Assembly: GCF_014641655.1 (NCBI RefSeq)
Contig: NZ_BMID01000001.1
Span: 124,001 to 188,000, forward strand
Length of the DNA: 64,000 bases
Origin: Pseudoblastomonas marina
Lineage (GTDB): Bacteria; Pseudomonadota; Alphaproteobacteria; Sphingomonadales; Sphingomonadaceae
Direction of reading: 5' to 3'
Made by a program: the position numbers and the translations under genes
Shown: positions 19,445-28,494 of the stretch, in pieces
Numbering within the stretch: position 1 is the first letter of the stretch
Layout: the number at the start of each line of letters is the position of its first letter
Notes under the pieces: model-generated
Database searches by the model: none
Told to the model about the DNA's origin: nothing
What the model saw: the letters and a program-made list of their open reading frames with translations, nothing else

Positions 19445-22198
19445 TCAGAACTTCCCGCGCAGCGTCACGCCGAAGGTGCGCGGCTCGGCGAGGAACGCCG
19501 AATAGGTCTGCTGCGGCGCAACGAAGGGCGTGTTGAACGCGACCTGCGTGTACTGTTCGTCGAACAGGTTCTGGACCCAGCCCTCGATCGAGAACGCCCC
19601 GCCGATATTGGTCAGGCCGATCCGGCCGTTGACCACGACGTAGCCGTCCTGCTCCTTGCCGTAGAGCAGGTCCGAGCCGGTGTTGTAATCGTCGACCGCG
19701 CGGGCGTTGAGATAGAACAGGCCGCGCATCCCGCTGTCGCCGATTTCCGGCGTCCAGGTGAACGACATGGTCCCGATCAGCTCGGGGGCGTTCGACAGGT
19801 TGTCGTCGGGCAGCAGTCGCAGCGCCGGATCGAGCGGCTCACCGGTGTTCGAACCGACCAGGTGGTCTTCGTAGCTGGTGTCCGAATAGGTGATGCCGAG
19901 CGAGGCGCGAACATCGCGAACCGGGCTGATCGCGGCCTCGATCTCCACGCCCTGCGCGACGACGCCGTTCTTGACCTGGTCCGCGGCACAGGCCCCGGTG
20001 GTGGCGCTGGCATCGCGATCGGCACCCTGCAGGTCGGTTTCGCAGCCATTGATGTTCTGCACGAGGAAGACCGAACCGTTGAAGGTGTTCAGCTGGAAGT
20101 CGCTGAATTCCTGGTGGAATGCGGCGACGCTCAGGCTGAATTTCGGGATCGCGTACTTGAAGCCGACTTCGTAGGAATTCACCGTCTCGGCGTCGAACTG
20201 CAGGTTCGCGGTGTTGAGGTTGGCAACGTTCAGCGTGAGCGGGTTCGACAGCGCCGAGCGATCGAGGTTGAAGCCGCCGGCCTTGTAACCGCGCGAATAC
20301 GAACCGTAGATCAGCAGGTCGTCGAGCGCCTTGTAGCTGAGGATCGCGGTGCCGGTGAACTGGTCCTCGTCGCGCGAGTCGGCGATCGTCACGCCGTCGA
20401 GTTCGGAGGTCGAGTTGCCCTGGCACGAGAGCGCCAGGATGCCGCCGGCGAAACCTGCGAGGGCCGGGACCGCGAGCAGCGGGCCGACGATCGCGCGGTT
20501 GGTCGGGCAGACCGTGTTGTCGTTCCCGAAGCTCGCGTCGAAGTCCTTGCTTTCGCTGGTGTAACGCAGGCCAAGCGTGATGTCGAAGCGATCGGTGACG
20601 TGGAAGATATTATGCGTGAACAGCGCGAAGTTGTCGCTGGTCTGGTTGTAGATATCGCCCGTCCCGCCGGCATCGCTGATCGACGCGAGATTGTTGAGGC
20701 CGGCCACGATCGCGGGCGTCGCGGCACCGAAGACCGCTCCCGAATTGAGGATGGCGAAGGCCGTCGGACTGAAGCAGTTCTGCTGGGACGGATCGGGTAC
20801 GGTCACCGGAAGCGCCGGGTCGAGCGCGATCGCCAGGCGGCAGGCCACGAACGTTCCGTAATCATCGCCGAAGCGCAAGTTGTCGCGCGTCTGCAGCTTC
20901 TCGTTGGCGTAGTAGCCGCCGACCAGCCAGTCGAGGACCCCGTCGAACGCGGTGCCCTGCAGGCGGACTTCCTGCGTGAAGGTCGCGAATTCACGCGCGC
21001 CGGCGAATTCGCCCGGGGCACGGTAGAGGATGTCGACCTGGGTGTAGTCGGTGTCCGAGGCCTGGGTATTCGAATATTCGCGATAGGCGGTTATCGAGGT
21101 CAGCGAGGCATTGCCGAGATTGTAATTGATCTCGGCGCTCACCCCGTAATCCTCGGTATCGCCTTCATAGGTGCGACCCGGCGTGACATAGATATCGCGA
21201 TTATAGGTGCTCTGCGTGAAGGCACGCGGATCGTTGCCGAGGCCGATCAGGATCGGGATGATCGGGTTGGCGGTCGAGGTCAGCGGTGTGCTGCCGGTCG
21301 GCCGGGTGAACGGATCGAGTCCCGGGCTGACCAGCGCGAGCGGCGCGACCTCGGGCTGGACGAAGGTCGCGGCGCAGCAGGCCTCGTCCTTCTTCGAATA
21401 GTCGCCGACGAGGCGAATCGAGAGATCGTCGCTCGGCTCGAACAGCAGCTGGCCGCGAACGAGGTAGCGATCGCGATTGTTGACGTCGGTGTTGTTGACG
21501 ACGTCGTTGTAGAAACCGTCGCGGCTGAAATAGATGCCGTCGATGCGGCCCGCGACGGTGTCGCCGAGCGGGGCGGTGATGCCGGCCTCGATGCGCAGCG
21601 CATCGTAATTGCCGTAGGTCAGCGCGCCGTAACCGCCGAGCGTGAATTCGGGCTGCGCGGTGTAGATGCTGATCAGGCCGGCGGTGGAGTTGCGCCCGCC
21701 GAGCGTGCCCTGCGGGCCGCGCTGGATTTCGATCCGGTCGAGCGGGCCGAGCTCGCTCAGCGCGTTGCCGGAGCGCGAGCGATAGACGCCGTCGATGAAG
21801 ACCGGGACCGAACTTTCGAGACCGGGGTTGTCGCCGACCGTGCCGATGCCGCGGATACGCGCCGAACCGTTGGCTTCGTTGCCGGTCGAGGAGACCAGCA
21901 GCGAGGGCGCGACCTGGTTGAGTTCGCGGATATCGGTGGCGCCCGATCGTTCGAGCTCGGCGGCGTTGATCGCAGACACGGCGACCGGGACATCGGCGAG
22001 TTCCTGCTGGCGCCCCTGGGCGGTGATGACGATCCGGTTCTCGGCTTGCGGTGCTTCGGCCGTTTCCTGGCCATCGTCCTCGACCGATGCGTCGTCTACA
22101 TCCTGTGCGAAGGCGGGGAAGGCAAGACCGCTTCCCAGCAGTGCGATGGCGAAAAGAGAGCTGCGCGTCTTCGACACGCGGGCGAAGCGATGGGTCAT
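19445..22198 (-). CDS. TonB-dependent outer-membrane receptor
   Basis: A 917-residue TonB-dependent receptor. After a signal peptide (cleavage near FAQDVDD) comes an acidic segment and the TonB-box-like [11 protein letters not shown], then a plug domain ([50 protein letters not shown]) and a 22-strand barrel ending in aromatic LRGKF. The plug with [17 protein letters not shown] is typical of sphingomonad receptors of the type often annotated for siderophores or plant glycans; the substrate cannot be read here. It is alone, with its own promoter candidate and a terminator, downstream of pyk on the same strand. Confidence 0.93.
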   Translation of the reverse strand: MTHRFARVSKTRSSLFAIALLGSGLAFPAFAQDVDDASVEDDGQETAEAPQAENRIVITAQGRQQELADVPVAVSAINAAELERSGATDIRELNQVAPSLLVSSTGNEANGSARIRGIGTVGDNPGLESSVPVFIDGVYRSRSGNALSELGPLDRIEIQRGPQGTLGGRNSTAGLISIYTAQPEFTLGGYGALTYGNYDALRIEAGITAPLGDTVAGRIDGIYFSRDGFYNDVVNNTDVNNRDRYLVRGQLLFEPSDDLSIRLVGDYSKKDEACCAATFVQPEVAPLALVSPGLDPFTRPTGSTPLTSTANPIIPILIGLGNDPRAFTQSTYNRDIYVTPGRTYEGDTEDYGVSAEINYNLGNASLTSITAYREYSNTQASDTDYTQVDILYRAPGEFAGAREFATFTQEVRLQGTAFDGVLDWLVGGYYANEKLQTRDNLRFGDDYGTFVACRLAIALDPALPVTVPDPSQQNCFSPTAFAILNSGAVFGAATPAIVAGLNNLASISDAGGTGDIYNQTSDNFALFTHNIFHVTDRFDITLGLRYTSESKDFDASFGNDNTVCPTNRAIVGPLLAVPALAGFAGGILALSCQGNSTSELDGVTIADSRDEDQFTGTAILSYKALDDLLIYGSYSRGYKAGGFNLDRSALSNPLTLNVANLNTANLQFDAETVNSYEVGFKYAIPKFSLSVAAFHQEFSDFQLNTFNGSVFLVQNINGCETDLQGADRDASATTGACAADQVKNGVVAQGVEIEAAISPVRDVRASLGITYSDTSYEDHLVGSNTGEPLDPALRLLPDDNLSNAPELIGTMSFTWTPEIGDSGMRGLFYLNARAVDDYNTGSDLLYGKEQDGYVVVNGRIGLTNIGGAFSIEGWVQNLFDEQYTQVAFNTPFVAPQQTYSAFLAEPRTFGVTLRGKF

Positions 22199-22263
22199 TT
22201 GATTGTGTCCTCTCCAACACGCCGGCCAAGCCCGTCCGGCGTCAATTGCGTCCCGGTGAGAGG
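22199..22263 (-). promoter_or_regulatory. structured 5' leader of the TonB-receptor gene
   Basis: A hairpin (ACGCCGG 22219-22225 pairing with CCGGCGT 22236-22242, perfect 7 bp) lies just upstream of a strong Shine-Dalgarno whose sequence on the transcript is GGAGAGGA (complement of 22208-22215). The ribosome site therefore sits in an accessible gap between the hairpin and the ATG at 22198. GGAGAGGA is exactly complementary to the C-rich stretch of the putative small RNA at 54505-54566. Confidence 0.4.
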
Positions 22264-22293
22264 AATCTATGCCAGCCCTGACTCCAATGCCAA
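22264..22293 (-). promoter_or_regulatory. candidate sigma-70 promoter for the TonB-receptor gene
   Basis: On the minus strand TTGGCA (22293-22288) is followed after 18 bases by TAGATT (22269-22264). The -35 matches consensus at 5 of 6 positions, the -10 at 4 of 6. Transcription would start near 22257, giving a leader of about 60 bases. Confidence 0.4.
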
Positions 22294-22345
22294 GGGTTTT
22301 GTTACGGAAATGCGTGAGACGGTGCAGCTGTGCAACATATGTGCG

Positions 22346-23800
22346 TCAGTGGCGATAGCCTTCGAGCTCGTCGCCGGAGAGGGTGACGACATGCAGCAGG
22401 TTGGTCGAGCCGGGCGTGCCGAAGGGGACGCCTGCCAGGGTGATCAGCTTTGCGCCGGCCTTGCCGAAGCCGTGACGCAGTGCCATTCGCTTGCCCTTCG
22501 CGATCATCTCCTCGAAGCTGCCGATATCGCGCGTGTGGATCGCATGCGCGCCCCACAGCAGCGCGACCCGACGGGCGACTTCGACCCGCGGTGTGAGCAC
22601 CAGCATCGGCACCGAAGGGCGCTCGCGTGCGACGCGGCGGGCGGTCGATCCCGATCCGGTGAACACGACGATGCCCGACAGCACCACCGTTTCGGCGATG
22701 GTGGCGCAGGCATGGCTCAACGCGTCGGCGGTGGTCGCGTCGGGCAGCATCTCGGCGAAGTGGACCCGCGCGCCGTAGCCCGGATCGCGCTCGACCTGCT
22801 TGGCGATGCGATCCATGATCCCGACAGCCTCGGTCGGCCACTTGCCGACTGCGGTTTCGGCCGAAAGCATCACCGCATCGGCCCCGTCATAGACGGCGGT
22901 GGCGACGTCGGAGACCTCGGCGCGGGTCGGCGCCGGATTCTCGATCATGCTTTCGAGCATCTGCGTGGCGACGATCACCGGCTTGCCCTGGCGGCGTGTG
23001 AATTCAACGATCCGCTTCTGGATCGGCGGAACCTCCTCCGGCGCGAGTTCGACCCCGAGATCGCCGCGCGCGACCATGATGCCGTCGGACAATTCGATGA
23101 TCTGGTCGAGATTGCGAAGCGCGGCGGGCTTCTCGATCTTGGCGCACAACGCGCCCTTCGGTCCCATCAGGCGGCGGCACTCGGCGACGTCCTCGGCGCG
23201 CTGCACGAAGCTCAACCCGATCCAGTCGCAGCCCTGCTCCATCGCGAAGGCGAGGTCGCGGCGATCCTTGTCGGTCAGCGCCGGGACCGGGATCAGTGCG
23301 TCGGGCACGTTGACGCCCTTGCGGTCCGAAATCGGCCCGCCGACCTCGGCCGTACACAGGATCTCGTCCTCGGCGGCCCGGATCACCCGCAGTTGCAGCT
23401 TGCCGTCGTCGACCAGCAAGCGCTGGCCCTTCTCGAGCAGGTTGAACAATTCGGGATGCGGCAGGCTGACACGGTCGTCGTTGCCGGGCTCGTCCTTTCG
23501 ATCGAAGGTGAAATGCGCGCCGTGCTTGATGAAGGCCTTGCCGCCCTCGAACTGGCCGACCCTCAGCTTGGGGCCCTGCAAATCGGCGAGGATCGCGATC
23601 GGGCGGCCCGCCTTCTTCTCCTGTTCGCGGATCGTGGCGATCGTCGCGGCGTGGAAGTCGTGGTCGCCGTGGCTCATGTTGACGCGGAAGGCATCCGCCC
23701 CGGCCTTGATCAGCGCACCGATCGTCTCGCCATCATTGCTCGCCGGACCGAGCGTGGACAGGATCTTCACTTTGCGCCCGCGCGGCTGTGGGTAGGCCAT
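22346..23800 (-). CDS. pyk: pyruvate kinase
   Basis: A 484-residue pyruvate kinase that turns phosphoenolpyruvate and ADP into pyruvate and ATP, the last glycolytic step. Motifs are [15 protein letters not shown] at the start, [22 protein letters not shown], the catalytic/metal region [10 protein letters not shown] and [16 protein letters not shown], and ATQMLESM with the signature Glu/Met. The C-terminal domain ([18 protein letters not shown]) is the usual regulatory fold. I chose the ATG at 23800 ([12 protein letters not shown]); the open frame continues 26 codons upstream, without family resemblance. It is divergent from gapR across a 192-base gap in which I found no convincing promoter. 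Confidence 0.96.
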   Translation of the reverse strand: MAYPQPRGRKVKILSTLGPASNDGETIGALIKAGADAFRVNMSHGDHDFHAATIATIREQEKKAGRPIAILADLQGPKLRVGQFEGGKAFIKHGAHFTFDRKDEPGNDDRVSLPHPELFNLLEKGQRLLVDDGKLQLRVIRAAEDEILCTAEVGGPISDRKGVNVPDALIPVPALTDKDRRDLAFAMEQGCDWIGLSFVQRAEDVAECRRLMGPKGALCAKIEKPAALRNLDQIIELSDGIMVARGDLGVELAPEEVPPIQKRIVEFTRRQGKPVIVATQMLESMIENPAPTRAEVSDVATAVYDGADAVMLSAETAVGKWPTEAVGIMDRIAKQVERDPGYGARVHFAEMLPDATTADALSHACATIAETVVLSGIVVFTGSGSTARRVARERPSVPMLVLTPRVEVARRVALLWGAHAIHTRDIGSFEEMIAKGKRMALRHGFGKAGAKLITLAGVPFGTPGSTNLLHVVTLSGDELEGYRH

Positions 23801-23992
23801 GATCGTACGTGTTTCCCTCGTCTGGTCGGGCCGCCCTATGGCAAAGATGCGACAGTTGAAAGGCGTATGGCGCAGCAAGCCGCGCAGAGAACCGTTTTGC
23901 CGGAATTATCCACGTGCGCGGCTTTCGCACGGGGCCGTGCAGCCGCTAACAGCGCCGCCAATCGATTCTCATTCCAGACTACGGAGCTTAAA

Positions 23993-24229
23993 TTGGCCGA
24001 ATCCACCGACGACCGCCTGCGCCTGCTGATCGAACGCATCGAGCGCCTCGAGGAAGAAAAGAAGGGCATCGCCGACGATATCCGCGACGTCTACGCCGAG
24101 GCCAAGGCGGTAGGTTACGACACCAAGATCATGCGCCAGATCGTCCGCCTGCGGAAGATGACCCCCGACGATCGGGCCGAGATGGATGCCATCCTCGACA
24201 CCTACAAGGCGGCGCTCGGCCTCGGTTGA
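23993..24229 (+). CDS. gapR: GapR, nucleoid-associated protein (DUF2312)
   Basis: A 78-residue protein starting with [30 protein letters not shown], then [21 protein letters not shown], then [12 protein letters not shown]. This matches GapR (DUF2312), studied in Caulobacter, where it binds AT-rich or overtwisted DNA and supports replication, transcription and segregation. The N-terminal long coiled-coil helix and the Lys/Arg-rich region that clamps DNA are both visible. No ATG lies in a usable place; the TTG has GGAG 7 bases upstream, which decides the start. Its neighbours (pyk divergent, CPBP convergent) carry no functional hint. GapR is essential or near-essential in Caulobacter. Confidence 0.92.
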   Translation: MAESTDDRLRLLIERIERLEEEKKGIADDIRDVYAEAKAVGYDTKIMRQIVRLRKMTPDDRAEMDAILDTYKAALGLG

Positions 24230-24262
24230 CGCCATGCCGGCGGCGGGCGCGCTCGCCCGCCG

Positions 24263-25003
24263 TCAGGCGACCGCGAGCGCCTCGCCGCCCAGCACCAGCG
24301 CGATGAAGGTCGCGTTGTGCAGCATGTGAAGCAGGATGCTCGACCACAACCCGTGCATGACGCGCGCATAGGCGAACAGGATCCCGGCGATGAATTGCGG
24401 GATCACCAGCGGCCACAGCATCTGCTCGGTGTCGGCATAATTGCCGAGATGGATCGCCGCGAAGCCGAGCGTGCTGAGCCAGAAGAACAGCGGAAAGAGC
24501 CTGGCGAACCAGCCGAAGGCCGGTCGGTCGCGCAACACGTAGGCCGAACCCAGCGCGAGGACGATGCAGCCGGTTACCAGGAACACGGTCGTTGCCGCGC
24601 CGAACGATTGGTCGAAGAGATTGCCGATCGCCAAGGCCAGTGCGAGCAATGCGATCGCCGCCAATGCGCCCGGCCGCCCCGACAGCCAGCCGCGAAACGC
24701 GATCTCTTCGCCGATCGGCGCGAACAGGACGATGAAGGCGATCATGCCAGGCCCGAGATCGATCGATTCGAGCTCGTTGCTCGGCAGGTCAAACCCGGCG
24801 CCTTCGATCGCCACGAACACCAGCAGCGCGATGCCCATCAGTACCATGTCGAGCGCATAGAGCTTGATCGTCGCGAGCAACGAAGCTGGCGAGATGCCGC
24901 TCATCGACTGCGGCAGGCGCGGGCGGATCGCGAAGCGCGCGACGTCGCCCCACGCCGGAACGATGCCGCGCGTGTCGACGAGGCTTGAGGATTGATCGGT
25001 CAT
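24263..25003 (-). CDS. CPBP-family intramembrane metalloprotease
   Basis: A 246-residue integral membrane protein with about seven hydrophobic helices. It carries the CPBP (CAAX protease and bacteriocin-processing) motifs: GEEIAFRGW (Glu-Glu and Arg), AIHLGNY (His) and HMLHNATF (His, Asn). These are the four conserved blocks of the family, so it should be an active intramembrane glutamic/metallo-type peptidase. Bacterial substrates are mostly unknown; some members act on bacteriocins or anti-sigma factors. It converges with gapR with 33 bases between. Confidence 0.88.
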   Translation of the reverse strand: MTDQSSSLVDTRGIVPAWGDVARFAIRPRLPQSMSGISPASLLATIKLYALDMVLMGIALLVFVAIEGAGFDLPSNELESIDLGPGMIAFIVLFAPIGEEIAFRGWLSGRPGALAAIALLALALAIGNLFDQSFGAATTVFLVTGCIVLALGSAYVLRDRPAFGWFARLFPLFFWLSTLGFAAIHLGNYADTEQMLWPLVIPQFIAGILFAYARVMHGLWSSILLHMLHNATFIALVLGGEALAVA

Positions 25004-25057
25004 GCGGCTATTGCGGCCCCCAATAATTCTATTCCTCCACCGCTAACGCGAGTTCCC

Positions 25058-25804
25058 ATGGCAGGCCATTCCAAATTCAAGAACATCATGCACCGCAAGG
25101 GTGCGCAGGACAAAAAGCGTTCGAACCTGTTTTCGAAGCTCAGCCGCGAAATCACCGTCGCGGCGAAGATGGGCGCGCCCGATCCCGACATGAACCCGCG
25201 CCTGCGGCTGGCGATCAACAATGCCAAGGCGCAGTCGATGCCGAAGGACAACATCCAGCGCGCGATCGACAAGGCGAGCGGCGGCGACGACGAGAACTAC
25301 GAAGAGGTCCGCTACGAGGGCTACGGCCCGGGCGGCAGCGCGATCATCGTCGAGGCGCTGACCGACAACCGCAACCGCACCGCCACCGCCGTGCGCACCG
25401 CGTTCTCGAAGAACGGCGGCAATCTCGGCACCGAGGGCAGCGTCGTCCACGGCTTCGAACGCCTGGGCTTCATCCTCTACCCGGCCGATGCCGGAAGCGA
25501 GGACAAGGTGCTCGAGGCAGCGATGGAAGCGGGCGCGGAGGACATCACCAGCACCGAGGACGGGCACGAGATCTGGACTGCGGCGGACGACCTCCACCAG
25601 GTCGCCAGCGACCTCGAAAAGGCGCTGGGCGAGGCCGAGACGGTCAAGCTGGCGTGGAAGCCCAACCTCACCGTCGAGATGGACGAAAAGGACGCCGGCA
25701 CGCTGCTCAAGCTGATCGACGCGCTCGACGACGATGACGACGTCCAGACCGTGTGGGGCAATTACGACATCTCCGACGAGGTGATGGACAAGCTCGACGC
25801 GTAA
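25058..25804 (+). CDS. YebC/PmpR-family protein
   Basis: A 248-residue YebC-family protein. Members act as transcriptional regulators or, as more recent work suggests, ribosome-associated factors easing translation of proline-rich stretches. The signature [21 protein letters not shown] opens the protein, followed by [25 protein letters not shown]-type text (pieces: [12 protein letters not shown]) and an acidic C-terminus. I chose the ATG at 25058; the frame is open 22 codons upstream. As in most bacteria it leads the ruvC-ruvA-ruvB cluster, 15 bases ahead of ruvC, so it is probably co-transcribed with it. Confidence 0.96.
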   Translation: MAGHSKFKNIMHRKGAQDKKRSNLFSKLSREITVAAKMGAPDPDMNPRLRLAINNAKAQSMPKDNIQRAIDKASGGDDENYEEVRYEGYGPGGSAIIVEALTDNRNRTATAVRTAFSKNGGNLGTEGSVVHGFERLGFILYPADAGSEDKVLEAAMEAGAEDITSTEDGHEIWTAADDLHQVASDLEKALGEAETVKLAWKPNLTVEMDEKDAGTLLKLIDALDDDDDVQTVWGNYDISDEVMDKLDA

Positions 25805-25819
25805 CGCGCAGAACTGACA

Positions 25820-26284
25820 GTGATCATCCTCGGCCTCGATCCTTCACTCAGTTGCACCGGCTGGGGCGTGATCCGGGTCGAGGGATCGCGCATTGCGCAT
25901 ATCGCCAACGGGCAGGTGCCGACCGATGCGAAGGCGCCGATGGCCGCGCGGCTTGCGACGTTGCAATCCGCGCTGGCCGAGGTGATCGCCACTCATGGGC
26001 CGACCCGCGCCGCGGCGGAGGAAGTCTTCGTCAACAAGAACCCGCAATCGACATTGAAGCTCGCGCAGGCGCGCGGGGTGGTGCTCGCGGCTTGTGGTGC
26101 GGCGGGCCTCGACGTCCGCGAACATGCCGCGCGACTGGTCAAGAAGGCGGTGGTCGGGACCGGCGGTGCCGACAAGCGCCAAGTCCAGGCGATGCTCAAG
26201 GTACTGTTGCCGGGGGCCGAGATCGCCGGTGCCGACGCCGCCGACGCCTTGGCAGTTGCGATCGCCGACGCGCACCTGAACTAG
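25820..26284 (+). CDS. ruvC: crossover junction endodeoxyribonuclease RuvC
   Basis: A 154-residue RuvC, which resolves Holliday junctions by symmetric nicking. Catalytic acidic residues sit where expected: Asp7 (GLDPSL), Glu67 (AAAEEVF), Asp139 and Asp142 (ADAADALAVA). The start is GTG at 25820, 15 bases after the yebC stop. Its stop overlaps the stop of the opposing DksA/TraR gene in the tetranucleotide CTAG at 26281-26284. It works with RuvAB, but here RuvA and RuvB lie further downstream. Confidence 0.96.
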   Translation: MIILGLDPSLSCTGWGVIRVEGSRIAHIANGQVPTDAKAPMAARLATLQSALAEVIATHGPTRAAAEEVFVNKNPQSTLKLAQARGVVLAACGAAGLDVREHAARLVKKAVVGTGGADKRQVQAMLKVLLPGAEIAGADAADALAVAIADAHLN

Positions 26285-26544
26285 CGCAGCTGGCTGTCCT
26301 TCGAGCCGCGGCGATTGATCGCGGAATGGCGGACTGAACGGTCCTCGCCCGACTGGCACTCGACACATTTGCGCACACCGGGCACCAGCTCGCGACGCTT
26401 CTCGGGGATCGGCTCGCCGCATTCGTCGCAATGGGTCGCGCTCGGCCCGCGATTGAGGCGCGCACGCGCGGCGTCGACCGCATCGCGCACGGTGTCGTCG
26501 ATCTGGTCCTGTACCGCGCCGTCGCGGGTCCATCCGCCTGCCAT
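26281..26544 (-). CDS. DksA/TraR-family C4 zinc-finger protein
   Basis: An 87-residue short DksA/TraR-type protein. It ends with a four-Cys zinc finger (CDECGEPIPEKRR, CVECQ) preceded by an N-terminal helix rich in Arg and Asp (DQIDDTVRDAVDAARARL). Short TraR-like proteins bind the RNA polymerase secondary channel and mimic DksA with ppGpp. It lies antisense between ruvC and ruvA, with the stop codons of ruvC and this gene overlapping. The chosen ATG at 26544 is the one giving the usual short form; the frame continues upstream for 68 codons without resemblance. Confidence 0.82.
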   Translation of the reverse strand: MAGGWTRDGAVQDQIDDTVRDAVDAARARLNRGPSATHCDECGEPIPEKRRELVPGVRKCVECQSGEDRSVRHSAINRRGSKDSQLR

Positions 26545-26661
26545 GTCGGATCCTCGAAATTGCTTGTTCCTCAGATATATGGGGTTTCGGTCGCGAATTT
26601 CCAGTTGGCGGAGCGAGGCGGTCCCTTCCTTGGCGCGGAGGGCTGTGGCAGGGTCCTCGCC

Positions 26662-27264
26662 ATGATCGCGAAACTCACCGGCACGCTCGACGATTTCGGC
26701 GCCGACTGGGCGATCGTCGACGTCGGCGGCGTCGGCTATCTCGTCCATTGTTCCGTCCGCACGCTCGAGGCGCTCGGCGCGCGCGGCGATGCGGTGACGG
26801 TGTTCACCGACCTCCAGGTGAGCGAGAACGACATGCGCCTGCTCGGTTTCGCCGATGCGGGCGAGCGCGACTGGTTCCGCCTGCTGACCCAGGTGCAGGG
26901 CGTGGGCAGCAAGGTCGCGCTGGCGATCCTCTCGGCGCTGACCACCGGCGAATTGCGCGATGCCTGCGCGAGCGGCGACGCCGCGATGGTCGCCCGCGCG
27001 CAGGGCGTGGGGCCGAAGCTGGCGGGCCGGATCGTCAACGAGTTGAAGGACAAGGCAGGCGCGCTGCCCGGTGGCGGGGGGATCGCCGGTGTCGCCGCCT
27101 CGCCTGCAGGCAGCGCCAGCGCCGATGCGGTCAGCGCACTGCAGAACCTAGGCTTCAAACCCGCCGTGGCCGCGCAGGCCGTCGCCCGCGCGCAGGAGGA
27201 GCTGGGCGAGGACGCCGGCGAAAGCGAGCTGATCCGCGTCGCGCTCAAGCGAGCTGCGGGTTGA
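26662..27264 (+). CDS. ruvA: Holliday junction branch migration protein RuvA
   Basis: A 200-residue RuvA. It forms a tetramer that grips the Holliday junction and loads RuvB. Domain I is the OB-fold (MIAKLTGTLDDFGADWAIVDVGGVGY), domain II holds two helix-hairpin-helix units (LTQVQGVGSKVALAILSAL and AQGVGPKLAGRIVNELKDK), and domain III is the C-terminal RuvB-binding helix bundle (ADAVSALQNLGFKPAVA), joined by a Gly-rich linker. The ATG at 26662 is chosen since MIAKLTG is the family N-terminus. The gene ends in TTGA, whose TTG starts the next gene. Confidence 0.97.
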   Translation: MIAKLTGTLDDFGADWAIVDVGGVGYLVHCSVRTLEALGARGDAVTVFTDLQVSENDMRLLGFADAGERDWFRLLTQVQGVGSKVALAILSALTTGELRDACASGDAAMVARAQGVGPKLAGRIVNELKDKAGALPGGGGIAGVAASPAGSASADAVSALQNLGFKPAVAAQAVARAQEELGEDAGESELIRVALKRAAG

Positions 27265-27659
27265 CCCTGCGCACCGCCTCCTGCCTGTGCGGCGCGCTGT
27301 CGGTCACCTGCGAGGGCGATCCGTTCCGCATCTCGGTCTGCCATTGCCTCGATTGCCAGAAACGCAGTGGTTCCTCCTTCGCCGCGCAGGCGCGCTTTCC
27401 GGCGAAGCAGGTGACGGTGACCGGCGAGGCGAAGGTCTGGGTCCGCACCGCCGACAGCGGCAAGACCAGCGACCACCATTTCTGCCCGACCTGCGGCGGC
27501 GAAGTCTGGTACGTCGCCGAACCCTTCCGCGACATGATGGCGATCCCAATCGGCCGCTTCGCCGATCCCGCGTTCCCGCCGCCCGAATATTCGGTCTATG
27601 AAGAACGCAAGCACGACTGGGTGCAGATCGTTGGCGACGGGGTCGAGCATTATGACTGA
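27261..27659 (+). CDS. GFA-family zinc protein
   Basis: A 132-residue protein of the GFA (glutathione-dependent formaldehyde-activating, CENP-V) family, a small beta-fold with two zinc sites. Cysteines: ASCLCGALSV near the N-terminus, VCHCLDCQKRSG and later CPTCGGEVW. Most members are uncharacterised; the formaldehyde activity is shown for few. The TTG start overlaps the ruvA stop in a TTGA, and no ATG is available, so translation is coupled to ruvA. It is one of three non-ruv genes between ruvA and ruvB. Confidence 0.9.
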   Translation: MTLRTASCLCGALSVTCEGDPFRISVCHCLDCQKRSGSSFAAQARFPAKQVTVTGEAKVWVRTADSGKTSDHHFCPTCGGEVWYVAEPFRDMMAIPIGRFADPAFPPPEYSVYEERKHDWVQIVGDGVEHYD

Positions 27660-27689
27660 GCCAGAACGCATCGATGCGATGGAGAGGCG

Positions 27690-28232
27690 ATGATGAAATA
27701 CGCAATTGTCCTGCTGGCGCTTGTCCTCGCGACGCCCGCAGCGGGGCAGGACATGTCGTCCTTCACCATGGGGCCGGTGTTCGAGGAGTTCGGGCCGGTG
27801 GCCGATGTCGAGGCGGACATGGACCTGCCCGACAACGCCTATTTCCGGGCCGCGTTCGACGCTGCCAAGGGGGCCGAGGACGGCAAGCTCAATTCCACGC
27901 TCAATGGCGCCGCGCGCTTCATCAACATGCATGTCCGCGCCGGGGTACCCGAAGAGCGGATCGACGTCGCGGTGGTGGTGCATGGCGGCGCAGTGCTCGA
28001 CCTGTTGCGCGCCGAACCCTATGCCGCGCGCAAGGACGGCGCCGAGAATGCCAATGCGCCGCTGGTCGCTGCGCTGGTCGAACACGGCGTGCGAATCATC
28101 GTCTGCGGCCAGAGCGCGACCGCGCTGGGCGTCGCCAACGAGGACCTGCTGCCGGGGATCGAAGTCGCCCTCTCCGCCATGACCGCCCACGCCCTGCTCC
28201 AGCAGCAAGGCTATACGGTAAACCCGTTTTGA
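27690..28232 (+). CDS. exported DsrE-family protein
   Basis: A 180-residue protein with a signal peptide (KYAIVLLALVLATPAAG) and a DsrE/DsrF-like domain: VDVAVVVHGGAVLDLL-type text (DVAVVVHGGAVLDLL), VHVRAGVPEERID and IIVCGQSATALG, where the last Cys corresponds to the sulfur-relay position in some DsrE proteins. The Cys in VCGQS could carry sulfur; the periplasmic address suggests an envelope sulfur or redox role, which is inference. It sits after the GFA gene with a GGAG ribosome site; a second ATG one codon later is equally possible. Co-transcription with ruvA is likely. Confidence 0.8.
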   Translation: MMKYAIVLLALVLATPAAGQDMSSFTMGPVFEEFGPVADVEADMDLPDNAYFRAAFDAAKGAEDGKLNSTLNGAARFINMHVRAGVPEERIDVAVVVHGGAVLDLLRAEPYAARKDGAENANAPLVAALVEHGVRIIVCGQSATALGVANEDLLPGIEVALSAMTAHALLQQQGYTVNPF

Positions 28233-28242
28233 GTGTCGACGT

Positions 28243-28494
28243 ATGATCTTGGTTCGAGGCATTAAGGGTAACCTCAAATTGAACCCCGCCATTAAATTAT
28301 GGGGTGGGTTGGGCTTGCTCGTCGTCTTGATTGTCTGGGGAGTGGTTTCGAAGGTTCTTAGTGCTCAAGACGAAATGCAGGAATGCGCATCGGAAGGTGG
28401 TGTATGGATCGGCGCAATGCCGCTTCGCATAGGCATGCTGAGAGTGCTTGACGGTCGCTGCGAGCAAATACGCCAAGGCGAGAAGAAATGGTGA
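28243..28494 (+). CDS. AT-rich orphan small membrane protein
   Basis: An 83-residue ORF I do not recognise. One membrane helix ([17 protein letters not shown], about 19-35) follows a basic N-terminus, then a short C-terminal domain with two Cys (ECASEGG and GRCEQ) and a Lys end. Its GC is about 51% in the portions I counted against roughly two thirds around it, and codons such as AAA, TTA and ATA are unusual here. It ends in ATGGTGA, where its TGA falls in the first codons of ruvB (7 bases overlap). This points to a recently acquired or fast-evolving gene within the ruvA-ruvB interval. An assembly error is unlikely, because the frame is clean. Confidence 0.55.
   Translation: MILVRGIKGNLKLNPAIKLWGGLGLLVVLIVWGVVSKVLSAQDEMQECASEGGVWIGAMPLRIGMLRVLDGRCEQIRQGEKKW

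Noticed and set aside
19862-24229. Very long open frame on the plus strand opposite the TonB receptor and pyruvate kinase
   Set aside because: It is antisense to two well-supported genes; in GC-rich DNA the complementary frame of biased codons stays open. Only its last part, gapR, is real.
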